A DNA stretch of 64,000 bases from positions 14,012,001-14,076,000 of the forward strand of contig OZ176050.1 of NCBI GenBank assembly GCA_964247055.1, given 5' to 3'. Below, in pieces: positions 11,818 through 22,019 of this stretch (position 1 is the first letter of the stretch; each line of letters opens with the position of its first letter). Below the pieces are notes generated by a model. It was not told the origin of the DNA. It worked only from the letters and a program-made list of their open reading frames with translations, and searched no databases. The stretch is from Paragordius varius. Taxonomy: Eukaryota; Nematomorpha. Position numbers and translations under genes: made by a program.

Positions 11818-12401
11818 CTATAATGTAATTTATCAACAGTATATGATTTTCCATTGTTATCAGTAAACTTTGCTTCTATATCGTAATCCATGCCATTTTT
11901 CAAAGTTACCAAAATATTTCGAGAGTTTCCCTAACGTTAAAAAGGAAAAAATATGTTATCCATACATATAATCAAAAAATATTTTTCAAAGTATTTATAT
12001 CTACCTTAAAGTTTTATGACTTATTTTGTGAGTCGGTCGCAATAATCAAATATTCACGATTTTCAGCATCTCCTGACATAGCTTTTGCAACGGATGGCTC
12101 CACAAAGTATACATAAGTGTCCGAATCTTTATGATGTATAAAAATTTTTACACCCTTAGTTTGATAATAATTTATGGACTCGTCTTGGACTGCCGAAATG
12201 ATCCCTTCACTAGTTTTCTCAATCTAAAACCATACCATGTAAATATGTATTATTTTTTATGATAGTTTTTAATTTTAAAAACTGGAGTCAAATGCATATT
12301 AATAGAATTACCTTATCGGATAAAATTTCATGGTTACCACTTGAAGAGATAGCATACACAAAGTATAAAAGATGAATAAACAATGTCAATATTTTTAACA
12401 T
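9960..12401 (-). CDS. Secreted protein gene or pseudogene, FN3-like C-terminus
   Basis: Exon 1 (12401-12312) starts ATG and encodes a signal peptide, MLKILTLFIHLLYFVYA then ISSSGNHEILSDK, with a GTAATT donor. Exon 2 (12223 to about 12009) reads IEKTSEGIISAVQDESINYY onward to EYLIIATDSQNKS; it then has an in-frame TAA four codons before the GTAGAT donor. Exon 3 (from 11931) reads GNSRNILVTLKNGMDYDIEA and ends near an AT microsatellite at 11787-11814. Two final exons join in phase: 10266-10136 and 10076-9960, ending YVGTFKIQVRVFDIYGNKKE...ERLYG and TGA, an FN3-like G-strand ending. Exons between 11.8 and 10.3 kb are unresolved; a candidate lies near 10750-10600. Whether all pieces form one working gene is uncertain, and the TAA argues that it may be decayed. 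Its start lies about 70 bp from the first unit of the tandem array. Confidence 0.45.
11787..11814. repeat. (AT)n microsatellite beside exon 3
   Basis: About 28 bp of alternating AT replacing the expected splice region at the 3' side of an exon of the secreted-protein gene. Confidence 0.85.
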
Positions 12402-12468
12402 GTTTTATTTAAAAAAAATTGGAAATGGAAAATAAAATAAATTCAGATTGGAGGGTTATTCGTTTTAT

Positions 12469-15400
12469 ATAGCTTCAGAAATCGATTGTTAATTAATTTA
12501 AATATGGTCCAAATAAATCATGTACAATATTATTGTTGAGCTTGCTGGATAATATACGCTCAAGGTCGATTTTTATTTCTTACAAAAACGGAAGTTTTTA
12601 TTATAAAATTAAGACTGTAAATTATCATATAACACCGGATGTAATACCCTAGTAAAATATTTTACCTTTATTTTTTATATATCTATCAGTATTAATAGAG
12701 AGGTGTATGTTTTTATATATATTCTAATCAATGTTTTGTATTTACTAAAATTGATTTATATTATCGATGTTAATAACAATTACATGGGTGTCTAAGGTAA
12801 TACGCACGAATAATTTTCAGAAATGTTTTTTACGATAATATCTAAAAAATAGATAATATAATAAAATAAAGAAATTAATAATGAAATAACACAGTACCTA
12901 AAATCGGTGAGTATATAAAATATAACTTGATATTCTGAAAATGATTGTTTTGGGCTTTCAAGTGACAAAGTAATTTATTTCGACTCTTGTTGGAATTGTT
13001 CCATATCGAATCTGAAAATTAGCGCTCATAATATCTAATAAAATTTTATTTAATCTAAAAGCTTTTATTTCATAAAATTTCCTAAAATATCCATTAACTA
13101 ACTATATTAAAAAAGTAAATTATTTAAAATTCTTGAGGTAGGTACAGGTCCTCTAAAGGGTAGATTTCATAAAATAGATGCAAAAATATACGCTCAAACA
13201 TTATGGTATATTTTAAATCCATTTCAATATTGGCAAAATTTTTATAATAAAATACTTTTTCTATATAATGCACGATATTTTTTCTCATAATTTTGGTTGA
13301 AAGATTAGAATGGTTAAATTCGGGGTATATTTTTTATAAATAAATGATTATTACTCAAAAAGCTGAGACGTGGCATTGTGGATAAATATCCTAAACTTTA
13401 TAATGATGTAGAGCAATGCACTATTTTTCTATGAGTCATAACAGCTTGAAATATCCAACATATTTGCCCAAATTTGAACTTTGAAGAGTTATGCATTTTC
13501 CAAAAAATTTTATTAATGTTTTAATCAAACATATATTAAAATTTGATTTGCCATCGGCATTTTCGTCTTTATTTAAAGAAAATACTCCATTTTGTAGGAG
13601 TCAATAAATTTGCGATTTTCGACTTCGGAGCGTACGATAATTTCAGTTTTAATAAAAATATTGTTTTGCTGTTCTATAGTTAATGGTGACATACAATAAT
13701 GATATTTTTGAAACGGATAATTTACCAAAAAAATTATTTGATATAATTAAGGCTAATTTTGCGGCTTTTCGATATGGAGCAATCACAAAACGGGAATAAT
13801 AATTTTCAATCCTTAACCCCCAAACTTAATACACCATAAAATCCTAGAAGTCTTAGAATATATATAATTCGTCATATTTTTAGTGTCACTTTGTAATTTA
13901 AAAATATTAATATAAAAAATAAATTAATTATAATGACATATAAGGTGTCTAGAATTAAAATGGCATGGTAACTCAAACATAGATAAAGCAATGGGTCATG
14001 ATGTTTCCCTTTTTTAATATCAAAATAGGCTTCGATTTTAGTGTTTAGAACAAAAATTTTATTTATTTAAATGACTGGAAATTTTCAATTTATATTATTT
14101 ATAATATCGATAAAATTTAATTTAATATTAAAAAATTAATACAACTCTTACTACTTTATTTTTAGGCTATCTTTTTCCTAATGTTAGCCAATCTATTATA
14201 ACACTTGCCTTTTAATACTTTTCAGTTTTTATTCAATTTCTTTACTAGCTTAGCGGTTGAAATTTCTCAATAATAAAACAGATGTATTCCAATTTATAAG
14301 GTGGGGCATTTAAATTACAAAAACATAACTCAAATCTCTGTATTATTAAATTTCACTGGTTTCAAACAATTATCCAAAAAAAGTGGTCCATATTTAAGTA
14401 CAATAATGAATATTTTATCATTATTAAGGGGGCCGATTATTAATATTTTTGTTAAGTTATCTTCGGTTAATGTAAAATTGGCGTTTACTCAAAAAAATAA
14501 ATCCCTAAAAAAATATACGCGATTTTCGAAAACATTTAATAAAATTCATTAATGGTCCAGTATGACTTATTAGGCAAGATTAGACCTCACATATGTAAAT
14601 TTCTTGACAGCTTAAATGTGATCCTTTAAAGAGTCCCGGAAAATGTGATAATCCATTCAATTTATCATGCGATCATATCATTTTGTTAAAATTAGCGGTT
14701 TTGCCCTACCAGGGCTTATAAAAAATAGGTCCCATATAGATATTATAAAAAAAATAATTCGATGACGCTGAACATTTCTACCATCTCAAAATTTTTGATT
14801 AAAAAAATTGGTGTTCTTCAGGTTTAAATTTCTATAATTTTTTTACCAAAATACCCAATATTATTTCCAGTTTTTTGACATCAAGAGTCCCTTATAGCTT
14901 AAGAAATTAAACAACCAGCTGATTTTAAAATTAATTGCATCTAATGTAATCTGAAAGTTTGCCAAAGTTAATTTTTTACATTTGGCAGCCATGATATACA
15001 TATATTTGAATGTTGTGATAATTATTTAAGTAATTTAATAAAAATAGCGCCGAAATTTAAGATGAGGATAGATTTTGTGATAGCCCGTATTTTATGCGCG
15101 TGCTATCGGAATATATTCATCAAGCAATTTTTTACCCCCGATTTTTTAAAGAGTTTTTCAGATGGAACAATAAGTTTTGTTTGAGAGTGCCGTTTTAAAA
15201 GTTTTCGAATATTATCTTTTAAAGTAGCCTTGAGTATCCATTTACCCCTTGAAATCAAAGTGTTAAAAATAATTTATAAAACGATATTTATATATTTTAT
15301 GCGTTCTCATTGGTAGACCCATTCAAGTAATATTCAATAAATAATTTAAACATCTGAGATGAAAATTAGTAAAAAAATATATATTTTTTTTTCATGATAC

Positions 15401-15982
15401 TGTTAAAATTCTATAAATTTACCATTTTTTTAAACTTTCTTCTATAATTCAGGGCTTTCTAAGGTCTTTTGATTGAGTTTTTTTCCCGCATTGGTATATA
15501 CTTCTATTTTACACTTTGCGATATCATAACATGAGTTATATTAAATAAAATCAAAAAGTATGGTTGTCTTTTAGAAAAAAATATTTGTTTTTTTTATTTT
15601 ACATTTTGTCCGTATAATTTCATTTTTATAGTAATTATAATATTATAATTAAAACAACACGTTGTAAAACCATTATTGTTTTAGAACACCGCACATAGCC
15701 CATAAAATTTTGATATAATCTCTTCCGTCGAAATGAACACTCTTAATTATAGTGATTGTAGAAATAATATGCTTTAGTCTTTGAAAATTTTTTAATTATT
15801 TAATTCTTATTCTTATTTCTGCGTATGAATCCATATAGACAAGATATTTATGTAACGACCCAAATCAAAGACCGATAAAATTGAACAATGCACAAATTGT
15901 CTTAATCGCTTAAGAGGTCCTGGCGGTTTTCACACTATCAATAAGATAGAACTTGAAAAAGCACAAGAAAAATTGGGAAAAA
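12469..15982 (+). repeat. Tandem array unit, copy 1 (~3.5 kb)
   Basis: Runs from tagcttcagaaatcgattg to the same landmark at the start of copy 2. Copies align through landmarks such as caccggatgtaataccctag, ttgccatcggcattttcgtc, aattcgatgacgctgaacat and cgatattatttaattcg-like AT-rich blocks, at about 95% identity by eye. It contains an 83-codon open frame at 14301-14552 that is shared with copy 2. I found no known protein domain in the unit. Direction is arbitrary. Confidence 0.85.
14301..14552 (+). CDS. 83-codon open frame in array unit, doubtful gene
   Basis: Starts MGHLNYKNITQISVLLNFTG and ends in a stop at 14550-14552. Copy 2 keeps the frame with two replacement changes (L to I, L to F) and no silent ones, and copy 3 breaks it. 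That pattern fits drift in a non-coding repeat better than a selected protein. Listed because it is shared; unlikely to be translated. Confidence 0.15.
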   Translation: MGHLNYKNITQISVLLNFTGFKQLSKKSGPYLSTIMNILSLLRGPIINIFVKLSSVNVKLAFTQKNKSLKKYTRFSKTFNKIH

Positions 15983-16134
15983 ATAGCTTCAGAGATCGAT
16001 TGTTAATTAATTTTAATATGGTCCAAATAAATCATGTACAAAATTATTGTAGAGTTTGCTGGATAATATACGCTCAAGGTCATAGAATTTTATTTCTTAC
16101 AAAAACGGAAGTTTATGTTAGAAAATTAAGACTG
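15856..16134 (+). CDS. Open segment spanning unit junction with CxxC...CxxC, unknown
   Basis: A 93-codon stretch without stops, crossing the copy 1/copy 2 boundary, reads RPKSKTDKIEQCTNCLNRLR ... NYCRVCW, so it has two CxxC pairs about 48 residues apart. The first ~60 codons are also open at the copy 2/3 junction (from about 21895) and the 3/4 junction (from about 25440). Differences among copies are mostly replacements (F/S, A/S, R/T, K/N, L/M), which does not support selection. No ATG opens the frame. It may be a captured exon of an unknown gene or chance. Confidence 0.2.
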
Positions 16135-17852
16135 TAAATTATCATATAACACCGGATGTAATACCCTAGCAAATATTTTACCTTTATTTTTTTTATATAT
16201 CAATCAGTGTTAATAGAGAGGTGTATGGTTATATATATTCTAATCAATGTTTTGTATTAACTAAAATTGATTTATATTATCGATGTTAATAACTAATTAC
16301 ATGGGTGTCTAGACAGGCAATACGCACGAATAATTTTCAGAAATGTTTTTTACAATAATATCTAAAAAATAGATAATATAATAAAATAAAGAAATTAATA
16401 ATGAATTAACACAGTCTAAAATCGGTGAGTATATAAAATCTACAAATTTAGATATTCTGACTGATAAAAAAATGATGCTTTTGTTGGGCTTTCGAGTGAC
16501 AAAGAAAGTTATTTTGACTCTTGTTGGAATTGTTCTATATCGAATCTGAAAATTAGCGCTCATAATATCAAATAAATTTTTATTTAATCTAAAAGCTTTT
16601 ATTTCATAAAATTTCCTAAATTATCCATTAACTAACTTTATTAAAAAAGCAAATTATTAAAATTCTTGAGGTAGGTACAGGTCCTCTAAAGGGGCTAGAT
16701 TTCCTAAAACAGCAAAAATATACGCTCAAACAATTTTATGGTATATTTTAAATCCATTTCAATATTGGCAAAATTTTTATAATAAAATACTTTTTCTATA
16801 TAATGCACGATATTTTTTATTTATCTTATAATTTTGGTTAAAAGATTAGTATGGTTAAATTTGGGGTATATTATTTTATAAATAAATGATTATTACTTAA
16901 AAAGCTGAGAGGTGGCATTGTGGATGAATATCGTATACATTATAATAATGTAGAGCAATGAACTGTTTTTCTATGATTCATAACAGCTTGAAATATCCAA
17001 CATATTTGCCCATTTTGAACTTTGAAGAGTTATGCATTTTCCAAAAAATTTTATTAATGTTTTAATCAAACATATATTAAAATTTGATTTGCCATCGGCA
17101 TTTTCGTCTTTATTTCAAGAAAATACTCCATTTTGTAGGAGTCAATAAATTTGCGATTTTCGACTTCGGAGCGTACGATAAATTCAGTTTTAATAAAAAT
17201 ATTGTTTTGCTGTTCTATAGTTAATGGTGACATACAATAATGATATTTTTGAAACGGGTAATTTAACTTTTTACCAAAAAAATTTTATTTGATTTAATGA
17301 GGGCTAATTTTGCGACTTTTCGATATGGAGCAATCACAAAACGGGAATAATAATTTTCAATCCTTAACCCCCAAACTTAATACACCATAAAATCCTAGAA
17401 GTCTTAGAATATATATAATTCGTCATATTTTTAGTGTCAATTTGTAATTTAAAAATATTAATATAAAAAATAAATTAATTATAATGACATATAAGGTGTC
17501 TAGAATTAAAATGGCATGGTAACTCAAACATAGATAAAGCAATGGGTCATGATGTTTCCCTTTTTTAATATCAAAATAGGCTTCGATTTTAGTGTTTAGA
17601 ACAAAAATTTTATTTATTTAAATGACTGGAAATTTTCAATTTATATTATTTATAATATCGATAAAATTTAATTTAATATTAAAAAATTAATACAACTCTT
17701 ACTACTTTATTTTTAAGGCTATCTTTTTCCTAATGTTAGCCAATCTATTATAACACTTGCCTTTTAATACTTTTCAGTTTTTATTCAATTTCTTTACTAG
17801 CTTAGCGGTTGAAATTTCTCAATAATAAAACAGATGTATTTCAATTTATAAG

Positions 17853-18104
17853 GTGGGGCATTTAAATTACAAAAACATAACTCAAATCTCTGTATTATTA
17901 AATTTCACTGGTTTCAAACAATTATCCAAAAAAAGTGGTCCATATATAAGTACAATAATGAATATTTTATCATTTTTAAGGGGGCCGATTATTAATATTT
18001 TTGTTAAGTTATCTTCGGTTAATGTAAAATTGGCGTTTACTCAAAAAAATAAATCCCTAAAAAAATATACGCGATTTTCGAAAACATTTAATAAAATTCA
18101 TTAA
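17853..18104 (+). CDS. 83-codon open frame, copy 2, doubtful gene
   Basis: Counterpart of 14301-14552 with two amino-acid replacements. The third copy, near 23898, is frameshifted. See the first copy for why coding is doubted. Confidence 0.15.
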   Translation: MGHLNYKNITQISVLLNFTGFKQLSKKSGPYISTIMNILSFLRGPIINIFVKLSSVNVKLAFTQKNKSLKKYTRFSKTFNKIH

Positions 18105-19194
18105 TGGTCCAGTATGACTTATTAGGCAAGATTAGACCTCACATATGTAAATTTCTTGACAGCTTAAATGTGATCCTTTAAAGAGTCCTGGAAAATGTGG
18201 AAATTTATTCAATTTATCATGCGATCATATCATTTTGTTGAATTAGCGGTTTTGTCCTACCAGGGCTTATAAAAAATAGGTCCCATATAGATATTATAAA
18301 AAAAATAATTCGATGACGCTGAACATTTCTACCATCTCAAAATTTTTGATTAAAAAAATTGGTGTTCTTCAGGTTTAAATTTCTATAATTTTTTTACCAA
18401 AATACCCAATATTATTTACAGTTTTTTGACATCAAGAGTCCCTTATAGCTTAAGAAATTAAACAACCAGCTGATTTTAAAATTAATTGCATCTAATGTAA
18501 TCTGAAAGTTTGCCTAAGTTAATTTTTTACATTTGGCAGCCATGATATACATGTATTTGAATGTTGTGATAATTATTTAAAGTAATTTAATAAAAATAGC
18601 GCCGAAATTTTAGATGAGGATAGATTTTGTGATACTCAGTATTTTATGCGCGTGCTATCGGAATATATTCATCAAGCAATTTTTTTACCCCCGATTTTTT
18701 AAAGAGTTTATCAGATGGAAAAATAAATTTTGTTTGAGAGTTTCGTTTTAAAAGTTTAATAATATCATAGAGAAGTAGCCTGGGGTATCCATTTACCCCT
18801 TGAAATCAAAGTGGTAAAAATAATTTATAAAACGATATTTATATATTTTATGCGTTCTCATTGGTTGACGCATTCAAGTAATATTTAATAAATAATTTAA
18901 ACATCTGAGATGAAAATTAGTAAAAAAATATATATTTTTTTTTCATGATACTGTTAAAATTCTATAAATTTAACCATTTTTTTAAACTTTCTTCTATAAT
19001 TCAGGGCTTTCTAAGGTCTTTTGATTGAGTTTTTTTCCCGCATTCGTATATACTTCTATACACTTTGCAATATTATAACATAAGTTATATTGAATAAAAT
19101 CAAAAAGTATGGTTGTCTTTTAGAAAAAAATATTTGTCTTTTATTTTTTACATTTTGTCCGTATAATTTCATTTTTACCATAATTATAAAATTA

Positions 19195-21679
19195 CTAGCG
19201 TGAATCTCGTGCTGCTACGCAGCCCGAGGAAGTCCTTCGGACTTCTGGGGGGGGGGGGGGGTTCGAAGTTTGGATTTGAAAGGGTCTACCGTTTTTCCGG
19301 GTGGGCCCGAAATGGGAGCCTATTTCAAAAAAACGGCGAAGCTATTGTCGGGACATTTATTAATGATTATATTTTTTCGATGTTTGGATTTGAATGGGTT
19401 CACCGGTTTTCCGGAAACAGATCACAAAGCCAGCATTTTCCATTTTTATAAATATATAGATGAGGATAAATAATGTATTAATATCCATATATCTTTTAAC
19501 ATGCTATGCATATGATAGATACTCCTTACTCAGCATCTATCATCAAAGAAACGCTTGACTAAAATTTTTGCCTTTTAACAGGCAATACGAAAAATCTTTC
19601 TCGAATTTTTACAGTCTCATACCGTGGGCAAAAAAATACAATAAAAAAAATATTTTTGTGGACTTTGTTTTTTTTGAAAAAAATGGCATTTTACGGGGGG
19701 AGCGGGTAAAAAGAGGACCTAAATCAAAAAAGTGACTCGACTATGTTCGGCGCAATCGAAAATAAGTAAATAAAAATCATATTTGAAATTGAATGGTCCA
19801 ACACGTTCTCCAAAAAATTGACTTAACCCATTTTTCACACGGGGTGGGCCCAAACTGGGGACCTAATTCCAAAAAAGGGCGAAGCTATTGTCGGGGCATT
19901 CATTAATGATTATATTTTTTCGATGTTTGGATTTGAATGGGTTCACCGGTTTTCCGGAAACAGATCACAAAGTTATATGAAAAATCAGTTTTTAGCGGGT
20001 AGCTCCTTACCCAGCAGCTATCATCAAATAAACGGTGGACTAAAATTTTTGCCTTTTAACAGGGAATACGTGGAATCTTTATTGAATTTTTAAGGTCTCA
20101 TACCTAGGACGAAAAATCGATTTAAAAAATTATTTTTGTGGACTTTGTTTTTTGAAAAAAATGGCATTTTACGGGGGGAGCGGGTAAAAAGAGGGCCTAA
20201 ATCAAAAAAGTGGCTCGACTATGTTCGGCGCAATCGAAAATAAGTAAACAAAAATTATATTTGAAATTGAATGGTCCAACACGTTCTCCGGAAAATTGTC
20301 TCAAAAACACGATTTTGTGGACTTCTGTTTTCAAAAAAACCCGTTTTTCATACGGGGTGGGCCCGAAATGGGAGCCTATTTCAAAAAAACGGCGAAGCTA
20401 TTGTCGGGACATTTATTAATGATTATATTTTTTCGATGTTTGGATTTGAATGGGTTCACCGGTTTTCCGGAAACAGATCACAAAGCCAGCATTTTCCATT
20501 TTTATAAATATATAGATTGTTTTTGAATAAATTGTCAAAAAGGTAAAAATTCATGAATGGGTTCACCGGTTTTCCGGAAACAGATCACAAAGCCAGCATT
20601 TTCCATTTTTATAAATATATAGATGAGGATAAATAATGTATTAATATCCATATATCTTTTAACATGCTATGCATATGATAGATACTCCTTACTCAGCATC
20701 TATCATCAAAGAAACGCTTGACTAAAATTTTTGCCTTTTAACAGGCAATACGAAAAATCTTTCTCGAATTTTTACAGTCTCATACCGTGGGCAAAAAAAT
20801 ACAATAAAAAAAATATTTTTGTGGACTTTGTTTTTTTTGAAAAAAATGGCATTTTACGGGGGGAGCGGGTAAAAAGAGGACCTAAATCAAAAAAGTGACT
20901 CGACTATGTTCGGCGCAATCGAAAATAAGTAAATAAAAATCATATTTGAAATTGAATGGTCCAACACGTTCTCCAAAAAATTGACTTAACCCATTTTTCA
21001 CACGGGGTGGGCCCAAACTGGGGACCTAATTCCAAAAAAGGGCGAAGCTATTGTCGGGGCATTCATTAATGATTATATTTTTTCGATGTTTGGATTTGAA
21101 TGGGTTCACCGGTTTTCCGGAAACAGATCACAAAGTTATATGAAAAATCAGTTTTTAGCGGGTAGCTCCTTACCCAGCAGCTATCATCAAATAAACGGTG
21201 GACTAAAATTTTTGCCTTTTAACAGGGAATACGTGGAATCTTTATTGAATTTTTAAGGTCTCATACCTAGGACGAAAAATCGATTTAAAAAATTATTTTT
21301 GTGGACTTTGTTTTTTGAAAAAAATGGCATTTTACGGGGGGAGCGGGTAAAAAGAGGGCCTAAATCAAAAAAGTGGCTCGACTATGTTCGGCGCAATCGA
21401 AAATAAGTAAACAAAAATTATATTTGAAATTGAATGGTCCAACACGTTCTCCGGAAAATTGTCTCAAAAACACGATTTTGTGGACTTCTGTTTTCAAAAA
21501 AACCCGTTTTTCATACGGGGTGGGCCCGAAATGGGAGCCTATTTCAAAAAAACGGCGAAGCTATTGTCGGGACATTTATTAATGATTATATTTTTTCGAT
21601 GTTTGGATTTGAATGGGTTCACCGGTTTTCCGGAAACAGATCACAAAGCCAGCATTTTCCATTTTTATAAATATATAGA
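19195..21679 (-). mobile_element. Non-autonomous Helitron
   Basis: On the minus strand the element begins TCTATATATTTATAAAAATG and ends with a GCTGCGTAGCAGC hairpin, 12 nt of spacer and CTAG, the TC...hairpin-CTRR layout of Helitrons. It sits between A and T with no target duplication: flanks are aaaatta / taattaaaa, and copies 1 and 3 of the array show the intact empty site aaaattataattaaaa at about 15,650 and 25,225. A second hairpin, GAAGTCC-GAA-GGACTTC, and a run of about 14 G/C lie just inside the 3' end. No Rep/helicase frame is present, so it would depend on another element. Short open frames inside (such as 20210-20419) follow the repeat and are not genes. Confidence 0.93.
19391..20517. 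repeat. First copy of a 1,163-bp tandem duplication in the Helitron
   Basis: This segment recurs at 20554-21680, offset by exactly 1,163 bp, with no difference that I could find by eye. Each copy is itself made of ~0.5-kb diverged submodules sharing gggttcaccggttttccgga and ttaatgattatattttttcg. Confidence 0.9.
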
Positions 21680-21680
21680 T
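20554..21680. repeat. Second copy of the 1,163-bp duplication
   Basis: Matches 19391-20517. A 37-bp spacer (20518-20554) separates them. The Helitron 5' terminus sequence ends four modules on the plus-strand coordinate scale at 19460, 20516, 20623 and 21679, only the last being the true end. Confidence 0.9.
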
Positions 21681-22019
21681 AATTAAAAAAAGCCTGCTGT
21701 AAAACCATTATTTGTTTTAGAGCACAGCACATAGCCCTTAAAATTTTGATATAATCTCTTCCATCGAAATGAACACTCTTAATTATACTGATATATGTAG
21801 AAATTATGCTTTAGTCTTTAAAAGTTTTTTAATTATTTAATTCCTATTCTTATTTCTGCGTATGAATTCACATAGACAAGATACTTATGTAACGACCCAA
21901 ATCAAAGACCGATAAAATTGAACAATGCACAAATTGTCTCAATCGCTTAAGAGGTCCTGGCGGTTCTCACACTATCAATAAGATAGAACTTGAAAAATCA
22001 CAAGAAAAATTGGGAAAAA

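Larger units (their letters stand above)
15983..22019 (+). repeat. Tandem array unit, copy 2, split by a Helitron
   Basis: Same unit as copy 1, 3,552 bp after removing the 2,485-bp Helitron at 19195-21679. It includes the conserved 83-codon frame (17853-18104). Close identity with copies 1 and 3 continues right up to both Helitron ends, which fixes the insertion point. Confidence 0.85.

Noticed and set aside
16309-16563. Minus-strand hydrophobic 84-codon frame in the array
   Set aside because: Disrupted differently in each array copy and with AT-driven Ile/Phe/Tyr composition.
20210-21670. Repeated 69-78-codon open frames (MARLCSAQSKISKQKL type)
   Set aside because: Present only because of the Helitron tandem duplication; overlapping frames are equally open and no domain is visible.
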